Shown: positions 41,349-49,973 of the stretch, one piece after another
Layout: each line of letters starts with the position of its first letter
How positions within the stretch are numbered: the first letter of the stretch is position 1
Source: an uncultured Prevotella sp.
GTDB taxonomy: Bacteria; Bacteroidota; Bacteroidia; Bacteroidales; Bacteroidaceae
Reading direction: 5' to 3'
DNA: 64,000 bases
Assembly: GCA_944320355.1 (NCBI GenBank)
Contig: CALUHC010000021.1
Coordinates: 1 to 64,000 of the forward strand
Program-made: the position numbers and the translations under genes
Notes under the pieces: model-generated
The model's input: only the letters and a program-made list of their open reading frames with translations
What the model was told of the DNA's origin: nothing
Database searches by the model: none

Positions 41349-42127
41349 TCCTTGCTGTTTTCAGGTTCCACCTTTATCCGTCCTTCTATCTTTGCGCCCA
41401 CGGCCTCGCCCCGCGCCGCCTTCTTGCGGAAATAGGCGGCTATGACGTAGCGCGCGTCAGTGCCTTCGGTGCGCGGCGCGTTCAGGTCTTTCTTCTGCTT
41501 GAAGGCCTCCAGGCGGTCGTTGCCCTCGGCCAGATAGTCTATCGTGGCCACGCGGTAGTCTGCCCCGGGGTCTATCTCCTGCCCGTCGAGGCGCGCCGAC
41601 ACTAGCCGCCCACCGGGCGTGATGGCCAGCTCCACGCCGCGGCTCACGCCCTCGCCGCCCACGGCGGCCATCTCGCGGAACAGCTGCATGAGGCTCTCGC
41701 CGGTCAGCGTCAGGAAGCAAATCTTGTTGTCGAACGGCGCCACTTCGAGCACGTCGCCATACGTTATGTCGCCCGCCGGCAGCGAGGCGCGTATGCCGCC
41801 CATGTTATAGACGGCCAGCCGGGGCCTCTCCCCATAGTCTGCTCCGGCCTCAAGCAGTATGTCCGCCAGCAGGTTCGACAGCGGGCTTTCGGGGCGACTG
41901 GCCTTCATGGGAAAGGCGGCCCGCCCCACCACGGGCCCCATTATGCTGTCAACCACGCGAGCGTATGGCTCGATGAACGCCAGCGCCGCCGAGTCGGGCG
42001 CAGCGTCATAGCGGCTGTCTACGAGCAGGCGCGTGCGATGCACCGCGCCCACCTCATAGCTCTGGGCCGCGCCCGCCACCGAAAGCAACGCCAAGGGCAG
42101 CGAGAATATCAGTCTGAGTGTCTGCAT
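41345..42127 (-). CDS. 5'-nucleotidase C-terminal domain protein
   Basis: 260-residue exported protein equal to the C-terminal, substrate-binding half of UshA-type 5'-nucleotidases. The signal peptide is MQTLRLIFSLPLALLSVAGA. Typical segments are SPLSNLLADILLEAGADYG near residues 80-98, YNMGGIRASLPAGDITYGDV followed by LEVAPFDNKICFLTLTG near 108-144, and DYRVATIDYLAEGNDRLEAF near 190-209. The catalytic metal site is absent and lies in the next gene. I start at 42127, where the signal peptide begins; the frame upstream runs into the promoter region. The order, substrate domain first and catalytic domain second, is reversed relative to the fused enzyme. Confidence 0.88.
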   Translation of the reverse strand: MQTLRLIFSLPLALLSVAGAAQSYEVGAVHRTRLLVDSRYDAAPDSAALAFIEPYARVVDSIMGPVVGRAAFPMKASRPESPLSNLLADILLEAGADYGERPRLAVYNMGGIRASLPAGDITYGDVLEVAPFDNKICFLTLTGESLMQLFREMAAVGGEGVSRGVELAITPGGRLVSARLDGQEIDPGADYRVATIDYLAEGNDRLEAFKQKKDLNAPRTEGTDARYVIAAYFRKKAARGEAVGAKIEGRIKVEPENSKE

Positions 42128-42211
42128 ACAAAATGATGTGGAGCCGCCACCACCCCGCTCCACCGCCGCCACGGACGGCAAAAAGCAAGTGCAACGGCTC
42201 ATAATTGCCAC

Positions 42212-42219
42212 AAAATTAG
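42212..42219 (-). promoter_or_regulatory. TAnnTTTG promoter box of the split 5'-nucleotidase operon
   Basis: TAATTTTG on the minus strand, 84 bases upstream of the start codon. Confidence 0.6.
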
Positions 42220-42282
42220 CCAAAAACGCGCTAACAGACAAAAAACAAGGAGGCAAAATTGCCCGTTTCAACAAAATGTAGT

Positions 42283-42290
42283 AACTTTGC
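42283..42290 (+). promoter_or_regulatory. TAnnTTTG promoter box of rplS
   Basis: TAACTTTG with TTG at 42260-42262, spaced 20 bases, giving a leader of about 85 bases before the rplS start. Confidence 0.75.
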
Positions 42291-42381
42291 ACCCGCTTTC
42301 CCGCGTAATCGCTGTCAGGAAGTAACGAGTTGCCTGTTATGTTGCGCCGGAACGATAAGAACAAATTTAATTATACAAGAA

Positions 42382-42744
42382 ATGGATTTAATTAAAGTTG
42401 CTGAGGAAGCATTTGCAACCGGCAAACAGCACCCGAAGTTCAAGGCTGGTGACACTGTTACTGTCGCTTACAAAATTATCGAGGGAACAAAGGAGCGCAT
42501 CCAGCTCTACCGTGGCGTTGTCATAAAGATCTGCGGACACGGGGAGAAGAAGCGCTTCACCGTGCGCAAGATGTCTGGAACGGTAGGTGTGGAGCGTATA
42601 TTCCCGCTGGAGTCGCCCAACATCGACAGCATCGAAGTGAACAAGATAGGTAAGGTGCGCCGCGCCAAGCTGTACTACCTGCGCAAGCTCACAGGCAAGA
42701 AGGCCCGCATCAAGGAGAAGAGGGTGAACCCGGTGCAGGCATAA
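42382..42744 (+). CDS. rplS: 50S ribosomal protein L19
   Basis: 120-residue ribosomal protein at the interface of the 30S and 50S subunits. Conserved parts: [20 protein letters not shown] near residues 20-39, [20 protein letters not shown] near 40-59, [20 protein letters not shown] near 60-79, then [20 protein letters not shown] near 92-111. Full length. The ATG at 42382 is chosen because the longer frame runs through the promoter and an 85-base leader. The downstream trmD/rimM context of other phyla is absent; it is monocistronic, as is usual in Bacteroidetes, and ends before a very long inverted repeat. Confidence 0.97.
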   Translation: MDLIKVAEEAFATGKQHPKFKAGDTVTVAYKIIEGTKERIQLYRGVVIKICGHGEKKRFTVRKMSGTVGVERIFPLESPNIDSIEVNKIGKVRRAKLYYLRKLTGKKARIKEKRVNPVQA

Positions 42745-42772
42745 TGGCAGCCGCAGGCTGCTGCGCCTAACT

Positions 42773-42871
42773 AAGAGTTAAGAGGTAAGAATTAAGAAAA
42801 AATGCTTCGGCGTATGGAGTCAAGCCATATTTGCCAAAGCATTTTTTCTTAATTCTTACCTCTTAACTCTT
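42773..42871. repeat. long perfect inverted repeat between rplS and the 79-residue gene
   Basis: Arms of about 35 bases: AAGAGTTAAGAGGTAAGAAT continuing to AAGAAAAAATGCTT, and its exact complement starting AAGCATTTTTTCTTAATTCT near 42837. The loop is about 29 bases. It can act as a terminator for both convergent genes and belongs to the TTAATTCTTACCTC word family also seen at 45779-45897. Confidence 0.85.
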
Positions 42872-42875
42872 AATT

Positions 42876-43115
42876 TCATTCCCCCTTATAGTTTGTTTCC
42901 CCGTCGGCATCGCCGTGGAGCGCGCTGCGGAACGACTCCCAGTCCTGGAAGCCGGCAAGGAGCGACAGGCGGTCGAGAGCCACGCGACTGGGCTTCTCCT
43001 TGCCGCGCAGATAGCCTCCGAGCTTGTCCAAGGCAAGCATCTTGATGGGCTTGCGCACCACGTTGTTCTCTATCGCCTCGCAGAGTTTGGACAATTCACG
43101 ATGCAGTTTTTCCAT
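42876..43115 (-). CDS. small protein of unknown function
   Basis: 79-residue soluble protein, unrecognised by function. The N-terminal half is helical and basic (LHRELSKLCEAIENNVVRKP). The C-terminal part LLAGFQDWESFRSALHGDAD then GETNYKGE resembles endings of small conserved Bacteroidales proteins that I have seen without a named role. An ATG with a following Glu-Lys start and good codon use suggest it is real. It lies convergent to rplS behind the long inverted repeat. The upstream interval 43116-43354 holds no gene that I can support. Confidence 0.6.
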   Translation of the reverse strand: MEKLHRELSKLCEAIENNVVRKPIKMLALDKLGGYLRGKEKPSRVALDRLSLLAGFQDWESFRSALHGDADGETNYKGE

Positions 43116-43354
43116 ATTCAGTCATATTTTCATTAGTTTTCGCCAGCCTGCCAGCGCGGCCACGGCAGCCAGACGCCATTCAGCCGCGCCATTTTCGGGG
43201 TGCAAAGTTAATGCAAATATTCAAAAACGAAAACAAAAAAGTATTTATTTTTCGTTACATCCAGCACACTGCGGCACACAAGGACACACGCCGCCGGCCA
43301 CGACGGGCAACGCCCGGCCTGCCCACCTGCAACAACCCGTATAACACACTGACA

Positions 43355-43450
43355 CTCAGCGCATTGCGAAACGTGCCGTTTTAGCCTTCAAAACGACCCG
43401 TTTCAGAGCCCGAAACGTGCCGTTTCTGAAGCCAAAACGACCCGTTTCGC
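43355..43450 (-). repeat. 22-bp palindrome array (copy 6), near-perfect
   Basis: Cores AAACGTGCCGTTT (43369, 43413) and AAACGACCCGTTT (43391, 43435) alternate, exactly 22 bp apart. The CTGAGTGTCAG flank lies on the left, so the element is in minus orientation. Confidence 0.8.
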
Positions 43451-43561
43451 AACACGCCCCTGCAGACTTTCAGACAAGTTTGTCAACTTGCGGGCTTTTA
43501 TAAAAAGGTATTGGCACAGGCGTTAACGAGCCATAATGTTGCACAGTTCACATATTTATAT

Positions 43562-43569
43562 TAACTTTG
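43562..43569 (+). promoter_or_regulatory. TAnnTTTG promoter box of the AICAR transformylase gene
   Basis: TAACTTTG with TTG at 43539-43541. The leader of about 200 bases starts with GCAGAAGATAAGCTG, a weak match to the leader motif at 3378. Confidence 0.7.
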
Positions 43570-43776
43570 CAGAAGATAAGCTGTACTCGGGAAAGCAGGA
43601 AACGCGACAACACCAAAGCCGCCTGCCCAGCCGAAACAAGACCGCGACAACCGGCGGAGCCACGCCATGGAGGCCTGCCCACGCACTGGAACAGGGGCAG
43701 CGGAAGCCAACGGAGCGCGCCAACCCGACGCAGCAGCAATACCAAACACGACTGAACTGAACAAAAATACATAAGC

Positions 43777-44958
43777 ATGAAAGAATTAGAACTGAAGTAC
43801 GGATGCAATCCGAACCAGAAACCCTCACGCATTTTCATGGCCGAGGGAGAGCTGCCGATTGAGGTCCTCAGCGGCAGACCTGGGTACATCAACTTCCTCG
43901 ACGCGTTCAACAGCTGGCAACTCGTAAGAGAGCTCAAGGCCGCCACGGGCCTGCCCTCGGCAGCTTCGTTCAAGCACGTGTCGCCGGCCGGCGCGGCCGT
44001 GGGCCTGCCGCTGAGCGACACGCTGCGCAAGATATACTTCGTTGACGACGTGAAGACCGAGCTTTCGCCCATAGCCTGCGCATACGCCCGCGCCCGCGGC
44101 GCCGACCGCATGAGCTCCTACGGCGACTTTGTGGCTCTGAGCGACACGTGCGACGAGGCCACCGCGCTGCTCTTGAAGCGCGAGGTGAGCGACGGCGTGA
44201 TAGCCCCCGGCTATACTCCCGAGGCGCTGGAGATACTGCGGGCAAAGCGCAAGGGCACTTACAACGTGATAAAGATAGACCCCGCCTACGAGCCGGAGCC
44301 GATAGAGCGCAAGCAGGTGTTCGGCATCACCTTCGAGCAGGGGCGCAACGACATCCGCCTGGACGACCCGAAGCTCTTCGAGAACATACCCACCAGGAAC
44401 AAGGAGTTCACCCCCGAGGCCAAGCGCGACCTCATAATATCGCTCATCACGCTCAAGTACACGCAGAGCAACTCCGTGTGCTACGTCAAGGACGGGCAGG
44501 CGATAGGCATCGGCGCGGGCCAGCAGAGCCGCATACACTGCACCCGCCTGGCCGGCAACAAGGCCGATATATGGTGGCTGCGCCAGCATCCCAAGGTGAT
44601 GGGCCTGCCGTTTGTTGACGGCATTCGCCGCGCCGACCGCGACAACACCATCGACGTCTACATCAGCGAGGAGCACGACGACGTGCTGCGCGACGGCACC
44701 TGGCAGCAGCTCTTCAAGGAGAAGCCCGAGGTGCTGACCATGGAAGAGAAGAAGGAATGGATAGCACGCAACACGGGCGTGGCCCTTGGCAGCGACGCTT
44801 TCTTCCCCTTCGGCGACAACATAGAGCGCGCCCACAAGAGCGGTGTGCAGTATATCGCACAGGCAGGAGGCTCCGTGCGCGACGACAACGTCATCGAGAC
44901 GTGCGACAAGTACGGCATAGCCATGGCCTTCACCGGCGTGCGCCTGTTCCACCATTGA
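43777..44958 (+). CDS. stand-alone AICAR formyltransferase
   Basis: 393-residue enzyme that transfers a formyl group from 10-formyltetrahydrofolate to AICAR, the ninth step of purine synthesis. It matches the separate-chain type of transformylase rather than the C-terminal half of fused PurH. Motifs: LKYGCNPNQKPSRIF near residues 6-20, ASFKHVSPAGAAVGLPLS near 63-80 (Lys and His of the active site), TLKYTQSNSVCYVKDGQAIG then IGAGQQSRIHCTRLAG near 227-262, and GSDAFFPFGDNIERA near 342-356. The partner cyclohydrolase is encoded at 22253-22849 on the other strand. The leader is long and the gene appears monocistronic. Confidence 0.93.
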   Translation: MKELELKYGCNPNQKPSRIFMAEGELPIEVLSGRPGYINFLDAFNSWQLVRELKAATGLPSAASFKHVSPAGAAVGLPLSDTLRKIYFVDDVKTELSPIACAYARARGADRMSSYGDFVALSDTCDEATALLLKREVSDGVIAPGYTPEALEILRAKRKGTYNVIKIDPAYEPEPIERKQVFGITFEQGRNDIRLDDPKLFENIPTRNKEFTPEAKRDLIISLITLKYTQSNSVCYVKDGQAIGIGAGQQSRIHCTRLAGNKADIWWLRQHPKVMGLPFVDGIRRADRDNTIDVYISEEHDDVLRDGTWQQLFKEKPEVLTMEEKKEWIARNTGVALGSDAFFPFGDNIERAHKSGVQYIAQAGGSVRDDNVIETCDKYGIAMAFTGVRLFHH

Positions 44959-45415
44959 TGAATTTTGAATTATGAATGTCCGCATTTTGCCAGATTGGTT
45001 TGGAAATACTTCCACTTGTCCCCTCCTTTTCCAAAGGAGGGGCAGGGGTGGTTTATCAAGATATGTTGATGCCAATGCATTAGGCAAGGGGTTGGGTCAT
45101 TGTTCCACAAACCACCCCCACCCATCCTTTGGAAAAGGATGGGACAATGCGCTTCGTGGTTGGCAACTTGCGGACAGTCATATTTTGAATTATGAGTTCT
45201 GAGTTTTGAATTGTCGCGCTCTGCGCGATTGGAGAGTTATGAATTACGAATTTTAAGTTTTGACTTGTCGCGCCGAGGCGCGATTGCGAGTTGACCATTT
45301 AAGAATTGGTTTGTGGGCAGCACCGTATGTCATGCGCACAATTCGTAATTACTTAATTTCTCATCGCGCGCAGCGCGACAATTCCAAACTCCTAACTCCA
45401 AATTCCAAACTCCAA
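44959..45415. repeat. interval of word-like repeats and an imperfect long inverted repeat
   Basis: No gene is supported before 45427. CTCCTTTTCCAAAGGAGGGG (about 45022) with the related CATCCTTTGGAAAAGGATGG (about 45123) and the GGGTGGTTT/AAACCACCC pair bracket about 60 bases. Further on, words such as TTTTGAATTATGAG and short hairpins TCGCGCTCTGCGCGA and TCGCGCCGAGGCGCGA recur. These resemble widespread intergenic repeats of Bacteroidales. Confidence 0.65.
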
Positions 45416-45426
45416 AATCGTTTGCC

Positions 45427-45618
45427 ATGGACATCGACGAGATAATTGCCGGCGGCGGGCTTGTGTTCCACAAGGCTCCGCGCAAGGAAGAAGACAACGG
45501 CAAGGTGAAGACCAAAGCCAAGAAAAAGAAGTACATCACCGGGGCGCACGGCAGCGGCTCGGCCAAGCAGAAGGCCAAGTACCGCCAGCAACGCGCCAAC
45601 CGCCACAAGAAAAAATGA
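45427..45618 (+). CDS. small lysine-rich basic protein
   Basis: 63-residue protein, very basic in the second half (KVKTKAKKKKYITGAHGSGS then AKQKAKYRQQRANRHKKK). No membrane segment or known domain is seen. The composition suits an RNA- or ribosome-associated protein, but no family is recognised. It begins after a long repeat interval and is followed directly by a strong hairpin terminator at 45618-45655, which supports that it is transcribed and real. Function unknown. Confidence 0.55.
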   Translation: MDIDEIIAGGGLVFHKAPRKEEDNGKVKTKAKKKKYITGAHGSGSAKQKAKYRQQRANRHKKK

Positions 45619-45655
45619 CACGGGCCACATCCTCACGATTGAGGATATGGCCCGC
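45618..45655 (+). terminator. terminator after the small basic protein gene
   Basis: ACGGGCCACATCCTC and GAGGATATGGCCCG pair with one mismatch around a short loop; they begin at the stop codon. Confidence 0.75.
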
Positions 45656-45778
45656 GTCATTTATACAACGAGATGCAGCAGTGCTCTGTTCTGTGGCGCA
45701 AAACAGGTAAAATTACCGGGCTACGATGTTGAAATCATAGTTTATACCCCTCTGCCTCGCCCTGCCACAAAACTATTT

Positions 45779-45900
45779 TTCTTAATTCTTACCTCTTAAT
45801 TCTTAACCGCTTCCGGCTATTTTATTAATTCTTACCTCCTAATTCTTAACCGCTTCCGGCTATTTTTCTTAATTCTTACCTCCTAATTCTTAATTGAATT
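45779..45900. repeat. triple tandem word repeat before the tolC-like stop
   Basis: CTTAATTCTTACCTCTTAAT then TCTTAACCGCTTCCGGCTAT is repeated nearly three times, with a period of about 47-49 bases. Same word family as 42773-42871. Confidence 0.75.
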
Positions 45901-45904
45901 AAGT

Positions 45905-47251
45905 TCATAACTCCAGCTCGCGCCCCCTGTAGAAGTCCACGAGAGCAGTCTGGTAGAGGCACTCGTAGCGCGCCTGGGCGAGGTCGCTCTGCGCCTTCAT
46001 CAGGCTGTTCTTGGCCTCGTTAAACTCGGTGATGGTGGTCTTGCCGTTCTCATATTTAGCCTTTGCAAGGCCGAAGGCATCCTCGCTGCTGCGCAGTGCG
46101 GCACGGCTGCTCACGTATTTGGCTCGCGCCGCGTCGGCGTTGAGGCACGCCGTCTGTATCTCTTTGTACAGTTGCTTCTTCACGTTGTCCACGGCCAGCT
46201 GCTGGTTTTCGCGGTCCATGCGTGCCGAGCGCACGCTGTTGCGCGTCTGCAGGCGGTTGAACAGCGGCACGCTGAGGCTCAGGCCGATGTACTGGCTGAA
46301 GTTGTTGCGCAGCTGGGTTGAGAAGTCTGCCGCCGTGAATCCCGATGTCTTGTAGTAGTTTGTGCCTATCCCGGCCGACAGGGACAGCTGCGGATAGAAC
46401 GCCGCCTGCGCCACCTTGACGCTCCGCTCCGCGCCTTCGAGGCGCAGCTGCTCTGCCCTCACCTCGGGTTTCAGCCCCACAGCCTCTGCGAATATCGCGT
46501 CGGGCGAAGGCACATCGGCCTCAACAGGAATGCCGTCGCCGTCGGGTTGCGCTATGCCGAAGCCCTCGGGCGAGGGCAGTTCGAGCAGTTGCGACAGCGC
46601 AAGTAGCGACAGCCGGCGGTTGTTGTCGGCCTGAACGGCCGTCAGCCGGCTTTGGGCCAACGTCGCTTCCTGCTGCGACACCTCGGCAGGAGCGGCCTTT
46701 CCCCGCTCCATCATGGCCGCGAGGCGGGCTGCCTGGGCGGAGTCTATGGCCACCTGTCGGCGCGCCACGGCGGCAATCTCGGTGTCATAGAGCACCTGCA
46801 CATAGGCTTCGGCCACCTGAACGCGCACATCGTTCTTAGCCTTCTCAAGGTCGGCGGTGGCCGCGGCGAGGTTGAGGCGGCTCAACTTGATGGAGTTCGT
46901 GATGCGCAGACCCGTGAACAGCGGCACGGTTGCGCCTATGGAAAACGACGTGCTGCTGGTGTTCGTGTTGGTATACGTGTTGTCTTCGGTCAGTCCCCGG
47001 CCGAAAGAGAAGTTCTGTCCCACCGACCCGTCCACGGCAGGCAAGCGACTGTATCGGTCGGTCTGCAGCTGTATGCCGCGCTGGCGCAGTTGGTTGTCGC
47101 GCTGTTTCACGCCGATGTTGTGGTCTATGGCATAGCTTATGCAGCGGCTCAGCGTCCATGCCCCGCCCCGCCCTGTTGCGTCTGCGCCTTGCGCACGGCA
47201 CGCATCGGCAGCCAAGGCGAGCGCCATGACCAAAAGGATTGTCTTGTTCAT
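45905..47251 (-). CDS. TolC-family outer-membrane efflux protein
   Basis: 448-residue outer-membrane factor for a tripartite exporter. The signal peptide (MNKTILLVMALALAADACRA) precedes a TolC fold with long helical repeats: WTLSRCISYAIDHNIGVKQR near residues 31-50, and two internal repeats with GLKPEVRAEQLRLEGAERSV and the GLSLSVPLFNRLQTRNSVRS strand near 333-352. It ends the five-gene operon of ABC ATPase, two permeases and membrane-fusion protein. The start ATG at 47251 opens the signal peptide. The exported substrate is unknown. Confidence 0.92.
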   Translation of the reverse strand: MNKTILLVMALALAADACRAQGADATGRGGAWTLSRCISYAIDHNIGVKQRDNQLRQRGIQLQTDRYSRLPAVDGSVGQNFSFGRGLTEDNTYTNTNTSSTSFSIGATVPLFTGLRITNSIKLSRLNLAAATADLEKAKNDVRVQVAEAYVQVLYDTEIAAVARRQVAIDSAQAARLAAMMERGKAAPAEVSQQEATLAQSRLTAVQADNNRRLSLLALSQLLELPSPEGFGIAQPDGDGIPVEADVPSPDAIFAEAVGLKPEVRAEQLRLEGAERSVKVAQAAFYPQLSLSAGIGTNYYKTSGFTAADFSTQLRNNFSQYIGLSLSVPLFNRLQTRNSVRSARMDRENQQLAVDNVKKQLYKEIQTACLNADAARAKYVSSRAALRSSEDAFGLAKAKYENGKTTITEFNEAKNSLMKAQSDLAQARYECLYQTALVDFYRGRELEL

Positions 47252-47271
47252 AGTCGTCATCTGGATGTCGT

Positions 47272-48381
47272 TCAGTTGTCATCAGCGGCCACCTGCCGCG
47301 GGCCGCGCACGGTCTCGCCCTGCTTCAAGCCACCCTTTATCTCAATGCTCACGCCGTCGCTCAGGCCCGTCTGCACACTGCGGCGCAGGTACTCCTTCTC
47401 CTCCGTTCCGTACCTGAGCACATACACAAATGTGGAGTCGCCGCTGAACTCTATCGCGCTCTCCGGGACGGTGAGCACGCGGCGCGCCTCTTCGAGCACA
47501 ATCTCGGCATTGGCACTGTATCCCGAGCGCATCTGCCCGCCATCTTTGAGGCTCACCGCCGCCTTGATCTCAAACTGATTGGCTCCGTTGTTGCTCACAG
47601 CCTTGGGCGAAATGTACTCCAGCACAGCGTCGAACGCAAGGTTCTCCAGTGCGCCCACTGTTATCTTCATCGCCATTCCGGGGCGCAGCTTGCCCACCTC
47701 CGTCTCGTCTATGTTGCCGCGGAATATGAGATTGCCCATGTCGGCCACCGTTGCTATGGTGGTTCCGTCGTTGAACGTGTTGCTGAGAATCACCGAGTTG
47801 CCCACCTTTACGGGTATGTCGAGGATGACGCCCGCTATGGTCGAGCGTATCAGGGTGGAGCTTGCGCTGGCGTTGCTGCGCGATATTCCGTCGCGGACCA
47901 CCTGCAGCGCGTCTTCGGCGGCGGCCATCTCCTCGCGTGCCTGGTCGCGAGTCTGGCGGATTTTGTCGTACTCCTCGTCGCTCACGAGGCGCTGGTCGTG
48001 GAGCGACTTTTCGCGGATGAAGTCGGTCTCGGCCTGCTTCAGGTTGATGCCGGCCAGCCGGACGCGGCTCTGTGCGGAGCTTAGCTGGCTCATGTCCGGT
48101 ATCACCTTCACCTTGGCTATCACCTCGCCGGCCTCCACTCTGTCGCCCGGCTCTTTCATTATCGCGCTTATTATGCCGCTCACTTGCGGCTTCACGCTCA
48201 CCTCGTCGCGCGGTTCTATCTTGCCGGTGATGATGGTCGTGCGGCGAATGTCGCCCATGCGGGACTTAAACTCGGTGTAAGTCACGGGCTTCGGCCGCGA
48301 CTTGTAGTAAAGGAACGCGAACGTTCCGATGAATGCCGCGGCCACTGTCACCGCGACGATTGCCTTTGAATAGGTTTTCAT
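47272..48381 (-). CDS. membrane-fusion (HlyD/MacA-like) adaptor protein
   Basis: 369-residue periplasmic adaptor, anchored by an N-terminal helix (AIVAVTVAAAFIGTFAFLYY). It has a lipoyl/barrel-sandwich domain split around a helical hairpin: GKIEPRDEVSVKPQVSGIIS near residues 53-72, the hairpin about 95-165, and NSVILSNTFNDGTTIATVAD near 192-211. A beta-barrel domain and a C-terminal membrane-proximal domain follow (VYVLRYGTEEKEYLRRSVQT near 320-339). It links the ABC permeases to the TolC-like protein encoded 20 bases downstream. Family relatives with MacB-type transporters export peptides, antibiotics or lipoproteins. Confidence 0.9.
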   Translation of the reverse strand: MKTYSKAIVAVTVAAAFIGTFAFLYYKSRPKPVTYTEFKSRMGDIRRTTIITGKIEPRDEVSVKPQVSGIISAIMKEPGDRVEAGEVIAKVKVIPDMSQLSSAQSRVRLAGINLKQAETDFIREKSLHDQRLVSDEEYDKIRQTRDQAREEMAAAEDALQVVRDGISRSNASASSTLIRSTIAGVILDIPVKVGNSVILSNTFNDGTTIATVADMGNLIFRGNIDETEVGKLRPGMAMKITVGALENLAFDAVLEYISPKAVSNNGANQFEIKAAVSLKDGGQMRSGYSANAEIVLEEARRVLTVPESAIEFSGDSTFVYVLRYGTEEKEYLRRSVQTGLSDGVSIEIKGGLKQGETVRGPRQVAADDN

Positions 48382-48679
48382 ATCTGTTTGTCTATACTAT
48401 TTTAGAAGTTAAAGGAGTTATAAGAAGTTATCGCTTCGCTGAGAAGTTAGAGGACAATGGCTTTGCTGATGCTGCTGCCGGAGCAGCTCTTTCAGGCCGG
48501 TTGCTCTTTCTGGGAGTAATGGGAGGGCCGGGAGTTATGGGAGAACTGGGTGCTGGATGAGCCGCAATGCCACTGCTTGGACTACTGTGAGGGCAGTGAG
48601 TGCTGTGAGAACAGAGTGCCGGATGAGCCGCATGGCCATCGCGCAACCTAATTCTCAATTCCCAATTCTCAACTCTCAA
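48382..48679. repeat. operon gap made of word repeats
   Basis: The 298-base gap between the permease and adaptor genes has no supported gene. It consists of imperfect repeats: GAAGTTAAAGGAGTTATAAG near 48403, then pieces such as GGGAGTAATGGGAGG and GGGAGTTATGGGAGAAC, GTGCTGGATGAGCCGCA and GTGCCGGATGAGCCGCA, and finally ATTCTCAATTCCCAATTCTC near 48651. Confidence 0.6.
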
Positions 48680-49915
48680 TTATCCCTGCTCTCTCATCGC
48701 GTCGACCGGCTTCACCTTCATGGCGCGCCATGCGGGGGCGAGTCCGGCCATCATGCCGAGCACGGCGAGGAGCGCGGCGGCACCAACGGCCGTGCCGAAG
48801 TCCACTTGGAACGATGCGGCGGCCACGCCGTCGGTGGTGTTGGCCAGCTCCAGCATCTGCAATACGGCCACGGCCAGCATGATGCCGGCCATGCCCGCCA
48901 CTGCCGTCAGCGTCATGCTCTCGGCCATTATCTGCCCCATAATCATGCGGGGCGTGGCCCCTATGGCGCGGCGTATGCCTATCTCGGCGGTGCGTTCGCG
49001 CACCGTCACCATCATGATGTTGCTCACCCCTATAGCGCCGGCCAGCAAAGTGCCGATGCCCACGAGCCATGTGAGGAAGCTGACACCGCCGAACAGGTTG
49101 TCGAGCATGGCGAAGAGCACCTCTGTGTTGAACACCATCACGCCCTGTTCGTCGGCGGGATCTACGGTGTGGGCGCGCGCCACGGTGGCCCGTATGCGGT
49201 CGGTGAGGTCGCTCATCACCACGCCCGGCCGCGCCGTCACTGCTATCATGTCAACGCCGTCGCCGCGGTTGTAGGCCCGCTGCACCACGGCCAGCGGCAC
49301 AACCACAGCCTCGTCGGCGCGTCCGCCAAGGCTTATGGCGTTGCCGGTGCGGTAGTCAACGCCCACAATCTCGTAGTATATGGAGTCGATGCGCAGCGAA
49401 CGGCCGCACGGGTCGCCGCCACCGGGGAAGAGCTCGTTGTAAACGCGCTTGCCTATCACGCACACCTTGCGCCCCATGTTCATGTCCATGGGGTTGAGAT
49501 ATCGGCCGTAGCGCATCATTGGCGCGCAGATGCCGGCATATCCGGGCGTGGCTCCGGTGGTGTTGCACGACGTGGAGCGGTCGCCCGCCACGGCCGTCTT
49601 GCCGCCCACCATGAGCAGCGGCACCACGCGTTCCAGCTCGGGCAGCTGCCTCTCCAGACGGCCAACGTCGCGGTAGTCCATGCTCCAGCGGCGGCCCTTG
49701 GGCAGTCCGTGGTATGCCTTCGACGTGGGTTGCGCCCACACCATGGCAGAGTTGGTGGCAAAGCCCGCGAAGTTCTGCCGCAGCAGCGACTTCAGGCCGC
49801 CAGCCCCGCCTATGAGCAATATGAGCATGAACACGCCCCAGAACACGCCGAACCCCGTGAGCAGACTGCGGCTCTTGTTGCGAGACAGGGTGTCAAGTAT
49901 CTCCTTGTAATTCAT
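48680..49915 (-). CDS. MacB-like ABC transporter permease
   Basis: 411-residue permease of the MacB/FtsX type: an N-terminal membrane helix (LTGFGVFWGVFMLILLIGGA near residues 20-39), a large periplasmic domain (about 45-285), and three C-terminal helices. The first is within SFLTWLVGIGTLLAGAIGVS followed by NIMMVTVRERTAEIGIRRAI, the conserved coupling region. The chain ends with VLGMMAGLAPAWRAMKVKPV and DAMREQG. No nucleotide-binding domain is fused; a separate ATPase is encoded upstream. It is a paralogue of the frameshifted permease at 49974-51238, so the two probably make a heterodimer. Confidence 0.9.
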   Translation of the reverse strand: MNYKEILDTLSRNKSRSLLTGFGVFWGVFMLILLIGGAGGLKSLLRQNFAGFATNSAMVWAQPTSKAYHGLPKGRRWSMDYRDVGRLERQLPELERVVPLLMVGGKTAVAGDRSTSCNTTGATPGYAGICAPMMRYGRYLNPMDMNMGRKVCVIGKRVYNELFPGGGDPCGRSLRIDSIYYEIVGVDYRTGNAISLGGRADEAVVVPLAVVQRAYNRGDGVDMIAVTARPGVVMSDLTDRIRATVARAHTVDPADEQGVMVFNTEVLFAMLDNLFGGVSFLTWLVGIGTLLAGAIGVSNIMMVTVRERTAEIGIRRAIGATPRMIMGQIMAESMTLTAVAGMAGIMLAVAVLQMLELANTTDGVAAASFQVDFGTAVGAAALLAVLGMMAGLAPAWRAMKVKPVDAMREQG

Positions 49916-49973
49916 AATTCGCTAAATCCGTAATCGCGTGGAGCGCGACAATCCATAACTCAAAACTTGTAAT

